In this document: positions 13,240 to 25,800 of the stretch, one piece after another | How the letters are laid out: every line of letters begins with the position of its first letter | Numbering within the stretch: the stretch's first letter is position 1 | Assembly: GCA_006384855.1 (NCBI GenBank) | Contig: VCJN01002455.1 | Span: forward strand, 1-64,000 | Direction of reading: 5' to 3' | Source of the DNA: Tetraselmis striata | Lineage: Eukaryota; Chlorophyta; Chlorodendrophyceae; Chlorodendrales; Chlorodendraceae | DNA length: 64,000 bases | Translations under genes and position numbers: made by a program | Notes under the pieces: model-generated | The model's database searches: none | What the model was told of the DNA's origin: nothing | The model's input: the letters and a program-made list of their open reading frames with translations, nothing else

Positions 13240-14456
13240 GAAAGCAATCTTAATCCTACCAAGCACATACCAAGCATATACGAGGTGTCCGATTTTCGCG
13301 GCACAGTTTCGCATAGATTATTAGATAGATCCACTTGTAGCTTCCGTGATAATTCCGCGCAAGCCAAAATAGCCGTCGCGCTTTCCTGTACTACATCTAC
13401 CGGTACGGGTGTCGGGGCGGGGAAAAAAAAACGGGTACAGTATCGGTCGCCGGCCGCTCGGCCGCCCGGCCGCCGCCGGTCGGGCCGTCGCTGCCGTTAG
13501 TCAGGTGTACGGGGCGGGCATGGCGCGAAGCGCCGAGTCCGCCGCGTGGACCGGACCCGGATGCCGGACGCCGTCGTTCGTCCGTCGCCGGACGACCGTC
13601 GCCCGTCCGCCTCGCCGCCCGTCCGTCGACGGACGCCGGGCCCCGGGTCAGCGGACGCGGGGCTGTACAGTGTAGCTATTACTACTACGATTGATACTTG
13701 CGGCTCTCTGGATTCCCCACTCCTGCAACGGGTCTACTTGTTATCATTGTTTTAAAGCTATAAACCCGGCTCCGACGCCCCTGCAGTGCGCGTGCTTCGT
13801 GCCGCTGCTGACGATGATGCCGATCAGCGCGCGCCTGCCCTGGCGCGTTGCTGATTTTTATCTGACAGCGATTATATCTGTCGAAAGCGCAGCGCAGCAT
13901 CGCGGCACCAGGCGGCATGGCTGCATCAAGCGCTGGCGCGTGAAGCCTCAAGTCCACCGTCACGGCGTCGTCACCTCACCGGACAGCACACCGGACAACT
14001 GCGTCCTCATCGGCTCTGCATCGCCCGAGCGCGTGAAAGTTGCATCAAACTCGTCGACGGCGTTGTGCTGGAGGAGCCTCGAACTATTCGCCAGCGTTTA
14101 TACTGGTGGGGGGAGAGCGAGCTTAGCAGCTGCAACGAGAGACGCACACAACACACGTCAGCGCCAGGCAAGCACCGCCACCCAGCAGGCCGGGGAGCGC
14201 GCAGTAGGGAGAGAACGCGCTGCGACAAGGTCGACACGGTCTGACAGTGTCGGGCGCGAGCTGCTCAGCAGTGGCCAGGCGGCCGAGCTCCCGCATCGCT
14301 CGCTTCTCACCTTTTTATACTCCGGCCCACTCTCGACTTCGTCCCTGCGCTCAGCGTGTCGACACCCCTCCCGACGCACTCTTGCCACGCAGGTGGGCAA
14401 CCTCTTCCGGCAGACGCACTCCTCCTCCCCCTCCCCCGCCCCTCGTGGAGCCGTCG
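13240..14456. other. Upstream region of methyltransferase copy A
   Basis: A GC-rich stretch from about 13430 with many CCG/GCC motifs, then sequence that is again colinear with copy B (13764 on in A, about 19038 on in B). It probably holds the promoter and 5' UTR. Long ORFs here reflect GC content; none was recognised. Confidence 0.5.
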
Positions 14457-16168
14457 ATGCCCCTGGGGGCCACGACGGCGCGGCAGTGGGTCACCGGAGC
14501 GGCGGCGCTACGCACGCGGGCTAACGCTCCTCCCAGCCAGGCGCTGTCCCGATCGCCTCCGCCGGCGGCGCACCACAGGATGAGCTGGACCTGCCACGGG
14601 GAGAGCAACGCGCACATGGTGTCGCGGCTGCGGGAGGAGGGCATTTTGAAGACCCAGCGCCTGGCGGACGCGATGCTCGCCGTGGACCGCGCTGCCTTCG
14701 TGTCCCCCCAGGTCGGCCGCCCAGGAACAGCGAGTCGACCGGTCACGTAAACACTATCAGGCCTGTTGCTAGGGGGGCATCGTATAGCAATGTGAATACA
14801 TGTGGCGGATATACCATATGAGATCCTATATATGCCTACATATGCCTGTACATGGTAGTGCGGAGGGAGAGATTCGCATCGTCCTGGATGCGTGTGTCAC
14901 AGGCACAGCAATGTCACCGCAATGTCACAGCAATGTCACCCCAGCCTGTTCCGGGTATGGAATTGTGCGCCTGCATGTGTTTGTCCGCAGCGGTGGTGGT
15001 GGCAGCGGTGATGGTTACGGGGAGGGAGAGGGGGGAATAGCGTCCTCGGGCCTGACCCGCTGCTGTGTTGGCTCAGAGCTACACACGCCCGTACGAGGAC
15101 CACGCACAAGTCATCGGTTTCGGAGCGACCATATCTGGTGCGCTATGCTCCCTCCCTCCCCCCCCCCCCCCCTGGCCGCCCCCCCAATAGAGCCCGGAGG
15201 CACCTCTCAGTCATCCAGCGCGACTTGTGAGGGGTCCCGCTTGGGTCGCAGCGCCGCACATGCATGCGTACTGCCTGGAGTATCTGGAGGAGTGGCTCAA
15301 GCCGGGCGCCAAGGTGAACGCCTACCCTACGGGCCAGCACCCGGCCCCCCTCGGCCCTCGTACCTGGTGTAGGCCTTAAAACCTAAAAGCTGTGACATTT
15401 GAGCCCCCCCCCCCCCCCCTTCCTCCTGGTCGGCAAGGTCCTGGATGTCGGCAGCGGCAGCGGCTACCTCACGGCGGTCTTTGCGCAGCTGGTGACCCCC
15501 GGCGGGAAGGCCATTGGCATTGAGCACATCGGTGTGCTACGTCGCCTCCCCCCCCCCCCCCCCCCCAGTCCCCCGGGTGCCTCTGTTCCAACGCCAGCTA
15601 GCCAGCCTTGCCCACTGAGGGGCAGCACGCTGCTGCACCGCTCGTGTAGGCGGGCTGGTGGAGCAGTCCCGCCGCAACTGCGCCTCGCTGCCCCGCGTCG
15701 CGCCTCTGCTGGAGAGCGGCGAGCTGGTGCTGCTGGAAGGCGACGGCCGGCAGGGCGTCGCGGCGGAGGCGCCCTTCGACTGCATCCACGTGGGCGCCTC
15801 TGCGGACCCCTTTCCGACAGCCCTCTTCGAGCAGCTGCGCGTCGGTGAGCCCCCCCCCCCCCCCCTTTCATTTCAATCACCCATGCCTGGAAAAGCGCCC
15901 GCCCCATTGTCCCAAAAGCGCCCGTCCAATGGGTGATTTCATTTCAATCACCCATTGCTCAAGCAAGCCAGCTGAGGGCAGCGCTGCGGTGGCCTCTGGC
16001 GGGGCAGGCGGCCGGCTGGTGATCCCGCTGGGGCCGCGGCAAGGGATGCAGAGCCTGTCGCTGGTGGAGAAGGCGGAGAGCGGGGAGGCCCTGCGGCGAG
16101 ACATCATGGATGTGCGCTTTGTGCCGCTCACCTCCCAGCAGCAGCAGCAGCTGTCCGGGGACGCGTAG
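14457..16168 (+). CDS. PIMT: Protein-L-isoaspartate O-methyltransferase, copy A
   Basis: Repairs isomerised Asp/Asn residues by S-adenosylmethionine-dependent carboxyl methylation. Six exons splice in phase: 14457-14711, 15077-15137, 15252-15313, 15438-15531, 15650-15844, 16008-16168, giving 275 aa. A Met at 14580 (MSWTCHGESN) gives 234 aa, the normal family length and aligned with the family's own N-terminus. The extra 41 residues of the longer form are rich in Arg, Ala and Ser with no acidic residue, so they could be an organelle transit peptide; plant PIMT2 is known to use alternative starts for targeting. Motifs: VIGFGATIS, APHMHAYCLEYL, SAM-binding VLDVGSGSGYLTAVFAQL, FDCIHVGASA, GGRLVIPLGP and VPLTSQQQQQ at the C-terminus. 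Intact, with no internal stop. Confidence 0.93.
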
Positions 16169-16570
16169 GGGGCGCTCTCTGCCCATGTGTGCGGGCGGGG
16201 CACCGGACACCCCCCACGCGGCGGGGTGAGCATGGCGCTGAGCTTACGAGGGGGGCGTGCAGCAGATGAATGATGGGCACGCACGGAGCGCGACCTTCGC
16301 TTTGATCTTTGTTGTCTGTGGCTCGGGGGCAGCTGCCCATCCGACCCTGGGTTAGAGTGCGGTGGTGGAAGGGAGGGGGAGGATGGGGATGTAGATAAGG
16401 TAGGTGGGTGGGTGGGTATGTGGGGGGGAATGATTGTGATGTGCAAACAGCGCCCGCCGGCTGCAAGGGCAGCAGGCGCTGGCATGTAAGTGTTTGCGCT
16501 ACTGACGAGATGTGATGCAGACGGCGCACACAGAGCGACCAGGCAAGCCCTGGCCCAAAGCCCAGGCGGC

Positions 16571-18990
16571 AGCCGCTGCACATATATTCATATCATCATT
16601 GCCAATGCAGTGCCGCCTCGGTAAGCAACGGCTAAAATGCACGCGGATATTCATAGCGGCTCAGGGATTGCTCAAATAATCTCCGAAGCCACTTTCAAAA
16701 CATTTGATGGGTCTGTATGGAGAGGTGCTGAATTTCGGCTTTTCAGCATATGACCATCCGACGTGAACGTTTAGGCACTCTGAAAACACATACAGATAAT
16801 TCAAAAAATATTGGACATTGTGACAGCATGAAGTCAAAACGTCGTGGACGTGTAGCTATACGCCTACTGTGTCCTAAAGCCTGACACCCGGTGGTGGGTG
16901 GCAGGTGCACTTGCGCAAGTGTAATGGGGTGCATAAACTTGCCCCCCCCCCCCCCCCCCCCCGCCCTGCCGGTTAGCGATGCACACAAGGCGACACGCTT
17001 TATGCCCTTTTTCACAGAATGGCTTAAACCACACACTTTACTGATGATTGAAGTGCATGCCATTTTCGGGCCACCCGGGCCATGGTAACGCACGAATGCG
17101 GGCACGTAGCTATACATTTCTGTATATAAGCTTGGCCCTACAGGGAGGACGAGCCCGCGAGAAGCAGCATCTCGTGCTGCTTGCGCACGCAACGATGATT
17201 GTAGAAAGAATTTTACCGTGATGTTATTGCTCCAAAACTACTGGAGTCGTTACAAAGGGCTTTATTGTCCCATATACCCTGAGTGACCGAGTCTCAGTGC
17301 GGAGAATAGTGAGTTTGAGTGCGGAGAATACGTAGTTTCACAATTGCCCCATATACCTTGAATAACCGAGTTTCAGTGCCCGAAACTTACAGTGGATAGC
17401 TGGCACGTTAATGGCGACGTCGTATGATGAGTAAAGCGGCACGTGTGGGCCATGGGTATGTATGGGCAGCATGGGTGGCGCGACTTCTGGTTCTGCAGCG
17501 CCATCGCCATACTCCAAAGCACTGCTTTGCTGGCATGCATGAGAGTGTTGATGGCAACGGCTACATCGCAGCACAAACGGGTCTTGCTACAATACCGCGG
17601 CACATTCGGGTCTAATTGCCAAATCACAGCATTGGCCTCCAAGCCATACGACCCTTGGAAAGATGCATGCATGCACGCACGGCCTCAATGTAACCATTTC
17701 TATGGGCATTATGTGTGGGGAATGGGCATCGTGTGTGCTGAATCCGCAAACACTATACTTATGTGGAAAGGTGTACATCAAAAGCAATATCAATAATCAT
17801 TATTATTCTTATGAATTGCTCGGTGCATAAATAGGCATGGGACACCACTGCCCTGGTCACTGCATTGCCCCCGTACTCATACCCTTGGTGCGATAACTAT
17901 TCAGCATACACGTAGGGCATTGGAATTAGATCATTCAGGACCTGGATCAAGCCCTAAGTGTCAATGACGATGGTTTATGGGCAAAATCATGGACAAAATG
18001 CGGTTGTGATCGCTGCATGCGCAGGCGGGAGAGGTTTCTCGCGGCCTCCTTGCCGTAGGGCAAAGTTTTTCTATAGTAATGCATGGGCGCATGCTCATAG
18101 CGCGCCATGGTGGGCCGAGTGGGACGGCAATGGCGTGCATGACCTTTATGCGTCAATGCTGGTGGAATTAATGTTGTGAAAGAGGGATCCGGCATGGCGG
18201 CCGTGGGCATCGCTCAAGGGGGCAAAGTGCCAAGTATGATTGGTCCGTGCACGAATACACGCAACACACTGTCCCGCCACTGTGTATCATTCAGGTTTCG
18301 AGATCCCCCTGGCGTAAAGTTTCACGCCAATGTGTTGACGACACGCTGACACAGACGTCAGATTTCGACCTTTTACTTCAAAAAAATCGACAAGTGCCTA
18401 AATGACCCGGCCGGCCGTGAAAAATTGTAGCCCCGCTCGCGTAGATCTTAGCGGTATTCATATCAAAATTGTCTGACGTTTCCTCGCAGCGTACCGGCAG
18501 CGATACCGGAGCGATTACCGGAGCGATTACCGGAGCGATACCGGCAGTTTAAGAGTCAATTGCACCGTCCACAGAAGGCAGCACTGCAATGGCGATGGTA
18601 TCACGCCACATTATGCACGGGCGCACGCCACCATGACCCCACCCCACCCAAAATATCCTAGCCTCTGTGCTGACATGTTTCCTTGCCCATCACCCATGGC
18701 CATTACACCATGCAATCGTCTATGTATGCGCGGCGGGAAGTTCGGGGAACTAACCCCTATTGTTCCGGGGGTATCCCCATACTGGAAATGCGTAGTGTGG
18801 CGCAAGTGCCAATCGTGTAGGACATTCGTTAGGGCCAAAGGGCTTGCTTACACCCTATGGTGATGAAGGCTGAGCATAAATGTGGAACATTCCGGGATTT
18901 CAGGTCATAATAAATCCTAGATTCAGCTGCCTTACTATTCGTAATTCGTAAGCTCGGTTTCGGCGAGAAAGGGGCCTGGGACTTATGTGG
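16571..18990. mobile_element. Mobile-element block of duplication unit B
   Basis: 16571-17770 is colinear with 10735-11830 of unit A at moderate divergence. From about 17780 to 18990 comes sequence ending in ACTTATGTGG (18981-18990), the same terminal motif as the 11837-13192 element. Its last 430 bp are the inverted counterpart of 10360-10790. Part of the middle (around 17960-18100) resembles 12200-12340 of the unit A element, so the two units seem to carry different, related insertions. No protein was recognised. Confidence 0.6.
18492..18546. repeat. Short tandem repeat, 12-13-bp unit
   Basis: About four copies of a unit close to ACCGGAGCGATT, with the outer copies carrying GGCAG in place of GGAG. 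It lies inside the unit B element block. Confidence 0.85.
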
Positions 18991-19751
18991 AAAAGTGGAT
19001 AACAATAATCAACGCAGTACGACCGCGCGCGGCTACAACGCCCCTGCAGTGCGCGTGCTTCGTGCTGCTCCTGCTGCTGCTGACTATGATGCCGATCCGC
19101 GCGAGCCTGCTCCCCTGCTGGCGCGTTGCTGCTTTTTGATATAGCGAATAAATGATGATTTAAAATCCTTTATTATATCCATAATTGAAGGCGCAGCGCA
19201 GCATCACGGCACCGCCAGGCGGCGTGGCTGCATCAAGCGCTGGCGCGTGAAGCCTCAAGTTCACAGTCACGGCGTCGTCACCTCACCGGACAGCACACCG
19301 GACAACTGCGTCCTCATCGGCTCTGCATTGCCCGAGCGCGTGTAAGTTGCATCAAACTCCTCGACGGCGTTGTGCTGGAGGAGCCTCGAACTGTTGACCA
19401 GCGTTTACTGGTGGGGGAAGCGCGAGCTTCGCAGCGGCAACGAGACACGCACACAACACACGTCAGCGCCAGGTAAGCACCGCCACCCAGCAGGCCGAGG
19501 AGCGGGCAGTAGGGAGAGAACGCGCTGCGACAATGTCGACATGGTCTGACAGTGTCGGGCGCGAGCTGCTCAGCAGTGGCGAGGCGGCCGAGCTCCCCCA
19601 TCGCTCGCTTCTCACCTTTTATACTCCGGCCCACTCAGCTCGACTTCGTCCCTGCGCTCAGCGTGTCGACACCCCCCCCGACACGCAGGCGGTCGACCTC
19701 TTCCGGCGGACGCACCCCTTCTTACCCTCCTCCCCCCTCGTGGAGCCGTCG

Positions 19752-20457
19752 ATGCCCCTGGGGGCCACGACGGCGCGGCAGTGGGTCACCGGAGCGGCGG
19801 CGCTACGCACGCGGGCTAACGCTCCTCCCAGCCAGGCGCTGTCCCGTTCGCCTCCGCCGGCGGCGCACCACAGGATGAGCTGGACCTGCCACGGGGAGAG
19901 CAACGCGCACATGGTGTCGCGGCTGCGGGAGGAGGGCATTTTGAAGACCCAGCGCCTGGCGGACGCGATGCTCGCCGTGGACCGCGCTGCCTTCGTGTCC
20001 CCCCAGGTCGGCCGGCCAGGAACAGCGAGTCGGCCGGTCACGTAAACACTGTCAGGCCTGCTGCTAGGGAGGCATCGTATAGCAATATGTATGTATGTGG
20101 CGGATATATAAGGTCCTATATATGCCTATATATGCCTGTACATGGTAGGAGGTAGACCGTCGCTCTAGAGAGGAACACGCGGAGGGAGAGATTCGCATCG
20201 TCCTGGATGCGTGTGTCACAGGCACAGCAATGTCGCCGCAATGTCACAGCAATGTCACCCCAGCTTGTTCCGGGCATGGAATTGTGCGCCTGCATGTGGT
20301 TGTCCGCAGCGGTGGCGGTTACGTGAAGGGAGAGGGGTGAATAGCGTCCTCGGGCCTGACCCGCTGCTGTGTTGGCTCAGAGCTACACACGCCCGTACGA
20401 GGACCACCCGCAAGTCATCGGTTTCGGAGCGACCATATCTGGTGCGCTATGCTCCCT

Positions 20458-20490
<33 letters not shown>

Positions 20491-21444
20491 GCATCCCCTA
20501 GAGCCCGGAGGCACGTCTCAGTCATCCAGCGCGACTTGTGAGGGGTCCCGCTTGGGTCGCAGCGCCGCACATGCATGCGTACTGCCTGGAGTATCTGGAG
20601 AAGTGGCTCAAGCCGGGCGCCAAGGTGAACGCCTACCCTACGGGCCAGCACCCGGCCCCCCTCCCCAGCAGCTTGGCTGCCCTCGTAGCTGGTGTAGACC
20701 TTAAAATCCACAACCTGTGTCACGCTCTTCTCCACACCCTCTCCCTTCCCCTCCTGATCGGCAAGGTCCTGGATGTCGGCAGCGGCAGCGGCTACCTCAC
20801 GGCAGTCTTTGCGCAGCTGGTGACCCCCGGCGGGAAGGCTATCGGCATTGAGCACATCGGTGTGCTAACCCCCCCCCCCCCCCCCCCCCCCCGAGTCCCC
20901 CGGGTGCCTCTGCTCCAACGCCAGCTAGCCAGCCTTGCCCACTGAGGGGCAACACGCTGCTGCACCGCTCCTGTAGGCGGGCTGGTTGAGCAGTCGCGCC
21001 GCAACTGCGCCTCGCTGCCCCGCGTCGCGCCTCTGCTGGAGAGCGGCGAGCTGGTGCTGCTGGAAGGCGACGGCCGTCAGGGCGTCGCGGCGGAGGCGCC
21101 CTTTGACTGCATCCACGTGGGCGCCTCCGCGGACCCCTTCCCGACAGCCCTCTTCGAGCAGCTGCGCGTCGGTGAGCCCCCCCCCCCCTTTCATTTCAAT
21201 CACCCATGCCTGGCAAAGCGCCCACCCCATGGTCCGCTCAAGCAGGCCAGCTGAGGGCAGCGCTGCGGTGGCCTCTGGCGGGGCAGGCGGCCGGCTGGTG
21301 ATCCCGCTGGGGCCGCGGCAAGGGATGCAGAGCCTGTCGCTGGTGGAGAAGACGGAGAGCGGGGAGGCCCTGCGGCGAGACGTCATGGACGTGCGATACG
21401 TGCCGCTCACCTCCCAGCAGCAGCAGCTGTCCGGGGACGCATAG
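19752..21444 (+). CDS. PIMT: Protein-L-isoaspartate O-methyltransferase, copy B
   Basis: Second intact copy of the protein-repair methyltransferase. Exons 19752-20006, 20381-20441, 20563-20624, 20766-20859, 20977-21171 and 21287-21444 have the same lengths and phases as copy A except the last, which is three bases shorter. This yields 274 aa from the first Met or 233 aa from the Met at 19875. Differences seen in the protein are few: His-Ala to His-Pro in the SYTRPYEDH segment, Glu-Glu to Glu-Lys in EYLEEWLK, Ala to Thr in VEKAES, Ile to Val and Phe to Tyr near the C-terminus, and one Gln fewer in the terminal glutamine run. All SAM-binding motifs are kept. Both copies look functional; the intact frame with only a few substitutions suggests a recent duplication or ongoing gene conversion. 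Confidence 0.93.
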
Positions 21445-21890
21445 GGGGCGCTCTGCTCATATGTGCGGGCGGGGCACCGGACACCCCCCACGCGGCGGGG
21501 TGAGCACGGCGCTGAGCTCACGAGGGGGGCGTGCAGCAGATGAATTATGGGCACGCACTGCGCGCGACCTTCGCTTTGATGTTAGTTGTCTGTGGCTCTG
21601 CCCATCCACCCCTCGTAGGACGGGGATGTAGAGTGCGGTGGTGGAAGGGAGGGGGAGGATGGGGATGTAGAGAAGATAGGTGGGTGGGTGGGTATCTGGG
21701 GGGGGGGATGATTGTGATGTGCAAACAGCGCCCGCCTCGCCGGGTGGAAGGGCAGCGGGCGCTGGGATGTAAGTGTTTGCGCTACTGACGAGATGTGATG
21801 CAGACGGCGCACACAAGAGGGGCCAGGCAAGCCCTGGCCCTGGCAAGACCAGGCAAGCCAGGCGGCGGCATGCGCACACGCCTGCACATA

Positions 21891-22877
21891 GACTATACAT
21901 GTCACCGAACCGCCAGGAGTCGCCGGCAGCTTCAGCGTCCGGTGGCACATCGGCGCTGGCCCCGGGCCGATACCTGACTACATGCACAACAAACACATAC
22001 ATGTTACCGCAGCTGTAGCACCACCCCGTATGAACTGGGGTGCTCACATTCTATGTACTGATCTTTTCACGTGCCTGGCAACGGTACCTTTATACCGCGG
22101 GTACTGCAATGGCATCTGCACACTACGGCGCCACCCTTCGAGTGGCACCTAGTATAGTACCCGTGTAACGCCAGTCGTCTATCTTAGTCTGGATGCCCCT
22201 GTACACGTCTTATGTCAGCGCCCTTCGTGGCTACCTGCTGCGGTGGGTCGGACCGAGCCTCGTTATGATCTGTGGATGTTAGGTACCAGGGTCGCACATA
22301 AGTGGCCATGAAGGGTTCTTAAGGCAGGGCTCATTGACTTTCATGCCATGCGCTCTCCCCCTCTCTCATCTTGGTTAGGAGCACTCAAGCCGTTTTTAAT
22401 AACTCGGGAGAATTCAGCCCGATCCAGCAGAATAACCTTTTCAAGGCTGAATTACACTACAACAAAGCATAGACTTGCTGGATATCTGGCATTAGGCTCG
22501 TACCCCAGTGCTGTCATATGCTGCAAGATATATGAGCATAATTTCAGTTGGGTGGGTTTGAGCCGGGACTAAGCCGCTCCGCCTGAATTCAGTCTCAAAC
22601 CACCCGGACTTTCAGGAAGTTGAGGACCCCTTTGGGAGGTCTCCCACCGGAGCCAACTTTAGGCCGCCGTTGGGACTTCCAGCGGAAGGCGCCTGGTGTG
22701 CAGGCCTTTCCGCGCAACCCTGCCAGGCCCTGCGCCCAGATGATTATGGACTCTTCCAGGCGGGGCAGGGCAACGTTACACAGAGCACCGTGAGGGTGCC
22801 CCCCCCGCCCCCTTGCGCATGCTGGCCCAGAGCCCCTGTGCCGCAGCGCTCCCCTTACCCGCCGCAGCGTCCGTTGC
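21891..22877. other. Intergenic region, no gene recognised
   Basis: About 1 kb between the methyltransferase duplication and the EDEM3 stop codon. It is AT-richer than its neighbours in the middle and has no ORF that resembles a family. Confidence 0.55.
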
Positions 22878-25800
22878 CTACAGCTCCACGCGGGCCTCGC
22901 CTCCGGCGCTGTCCCCCTCCAGTAGCGCGCACTGCCCCTGCGGCCCCGCGCCGCCCTCCGTCGCCACGCACTGCCGCGACCCTCCTGCCGCCCCCGCCTC
23001 CCCTCCCTCCCCCTCCGCCTCCTCCTCCGCCTCCTCCTCCTCGTCCGCGCTGCCGAGCAAGGCCGACGCCGGCACCGACTCGCCGCGCGCCACCGCCATG
23101 AGCGCCGCCAGCGTGTCGGGGTCGTTAAGCAGCCCCTGCAGCGCCTCGCCCAGCTCGACACCCTTCTTCTCCGACTGCGGGAACAGGCAGGCGGGCCGGG
23201 GCAGGGCGGGGAAGTGGGGGGGGGGGGGGGGGGGGCGCTCAGGGCGCGACTGATCGAGGGAGGGCCCGTGTGTCCCGCGTGGGCGGTGGGATAGCCCTGG
23301 AGGGGGGGGGGTTTCCGCATCAAGGGTCACGGAAAGATCAAGAATCATGATCAATTGGTAGTCTTAACGATCAAGATCACGACACCGCCTGATCTGGCAA
23401 TTTATGGCGTGTGACTCTGGTTATCATTATCGATGCACACCATAAGTCGGCACCTACACATCGACCTCAACATCGCGATGAAATCTTGATCTTTGATCGA
23501 TATTTGACGCGATTCCTTAGGAGAAGGCTGGCCCCGGTCGGCAGTGGGCCCATGAGGGGGCCAGCTTGCCCGGGGGGGGGGGGGGGGGGGTAGGGGCAGG
23601 GGCTCGCCTGCTGGAAGAGCCATTGCTGAGCGGGGGGCGTGATCATCATGTTGACCTGCGTGGTGCCGCTCATGAACATGGCGCCCGCCGCGCCCGCCCC
23701 ACGCCGCACCGCCCGCAGCTCCACGCTCGGGTGCTGCGCCCCGCCGGCGGCCCCGGCCGCCAGCGCGTCCCGCATCTTCGCGCCCGCCTCCTTGGTGATC
23801 TGCAGCGGGCAGCGTGTCAGCGCCTCCGCCCTGCGCCGCCGCCCTGCCCAGCCCCCTCCGCCCGCGTCCGTCCCCAGGCTGCGCAGCGCGGGGGCTCACC
23901 GACACGGCGGGGATGTCGGGCTGCGCGCCCGTGCCGTCGTCCCCCATCGTCACCAGGCGGTTCTCCTCCAGCACGTTGGCCACCAGCACGCCGATCGCGC
24001 CGGCCGCCTGCCGCGAAAAAATCCACATCACTTTCCATTCAGCACCGCTATCGTCACAGTAAGCCACAGAACCCCCCCCCCCCCCCCCCCCCCCCCATCC
24101 TCCCCTTCTGTTCCCTGCGGACCTCGCGGGGGTAAACGCCAGGCCGCCAGGCCGTTGGTCCGCTATATGCTATGACCCTGAAAAAGGAGAAACAACACTC
24201 GTGCTCATCTGGACGCTATCAGAATACACCACCATAGCATGGGAATGCCTGGCTTGACGCTGAAAAATACTTCTTTCCTGTTGCGAACCCAATCGACTGC
24301 GGAGCGGCGGCGAGGCTGCGGATGGGGGGGGGCTGGGGATGCCCCCCCCCCCCCCCCCCACCCCCCCACCACCACACGGGATATGGCGGCGTCGGTGTGT
24401 GTGGGCGATTCCTGCACCATGCCGCCCTCACCTGTGCGTTGAGCACCTTGTCCAGGAAGGTGCACTGCCCGCGGTAGAGCAGCGCCACAGCGCCACGCAC
24501 AGCGGCGGCATTCTGCAGCGCGCCGCACGCCTCGGGCGGCTCCGCAGCGGCCAGCGACCCCTGCAGCACGTGGAACCCCTCGCTGCCGCCCTCCGCCTCC
24601 TCCTCCTCCGCCCCGTCCCCCGCCTCCGCCACAGAGCGCTCAAACTCGGGCCCGAACGACGCGTTGATGCCCTCAAACCCCTCGCTGACCTCCGTGCCCA
24701 CCGCCGACTGCCACTTCAGCTGCACCCAGATGCTGGGTGGGTCCACCGGCACCGCTGTCACCTGCGTGACAATCGCGTGGCTTCAATCCAGGGCGGCCCA
24801 TGGCGGCCCCAGCCCCCAATCCCAGGAATGACCCCCCCCCCCCCCCCCTCAGGAGGCTGGGCTCACCTGCAGCACCACCGTGCTGGGCGGCAGCGCCTCC
24901 ATGTCCAGCGACGTTTCCGCCTGCAGCAGCAGCTTCGACACCATGCCGCAGCGCAGCGAGTTGTCGGGGCGCCACACCAGGCCGCACAGCACCTGCTGCA
25001 GCACCTGCGCGCTGCTCTCGGGGCCGCCCTGCAACCAGTCCTGCCGCGGGGTGGCGCCACCGCGCCCGGGGCTCAGCGCACCAGGGACAAGGGCCGGGAC
25101 AAGGGCGCTGCACGCAGGGGGCAGGCAGCCCTTTGCGGAGCGGATCGGATAGGGTATGGTGGGGAGGAGGGAGGGGGGCAGCACCTCCACCGAGGCTGCG
25201 TGGCTCTCGTCCCTGGCCTCCGGGCAGTCCAAGGGATCCTTGCATCGCCCCTCCTCTGCTAAGCTCTGCGGGCGCTGGTGGTGCGCCGATCGCTGCGGAG
25301 GGTTCTCCTCTGCAAGCCCCACAAGCAGGAAGCGGCAGGGGGGGGGGGGGGAGGCTGAGCCAGATGAGCTTCTGCCACGCGATGTTGGGCACATCCTGCG
25401 TTCTGCAAGCCCTACACGACTCTTCCGAGCCAGGAGCACATCAGACGCGGGCGCAGGGAGGTTGCGGACGGGATGGGTGATGAGATTGTCGCGGCGCCAC
25501 CACTCACCAAACTTCCTGGCCAGCAGGAGCGACACCTCGATGCACGCCTGGCAACGCCGCGGGCGGATGACGGCCAGCGACTCGTCCAGCGCCAGCAGTG
25601 GGAATGCGCGGCGCACGGCATCCGTCGAGGCGCCGCGCGGCTCGACTGGGGAGGTGCACAGCTTGAGGCACTCCAGGGGGGGCGCCGGCTGCGGCTTGGG
25701 GGGCGCCGCCGCTGGGAAGGGCGGGATGAGGTGCCCTTCGGTGGAGAACACAAAGTGGTCCAGCAGTCCTGCAGCAGAGTCGAAAGGGAGCAGGGGTGAG

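Larger units (their letters stand above)
10735..16570. repeat. Tandem duplication unit A (mobile-element block plus methyltransferase gene)
   Basis: Unit A and unit B (16571 to about 21890) begin with the same sequence (AGCCGCTGCAC, then the block starting near 10758 and 16597) and run colinear through a non-coding block and a complete isoaspartate methyltransferase gene. The coding exons of the two units are nearly identical. The non-coding element block has diverged much more and differs by insertions, so the units differ in length (5.84 against about 5.3 kb). Confidence 0.85.
16571..21890. repeat. Tandem duplication unit B
   Basis: Second unit of the direct duplication. Similarity to unit A continues past the methyltransferase stop through the 3' flank (compare 16169-16570 with 21445-21890) and fades near 21890. 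Confidence 0.8.

Noticed and set aside
13691..14524. 277-codon plus-strand ORF upstream of methyltransferase copy A
   Set aside because: It is in a different frame from the gene and is not preserved in copy B at the same length; probably the 5' flank.
18492..18546. CRISPR array
   Set aside because: A 12-13-bp unit with no spacers, in a eukaryotic nuclear context; a simple tandem repeat.
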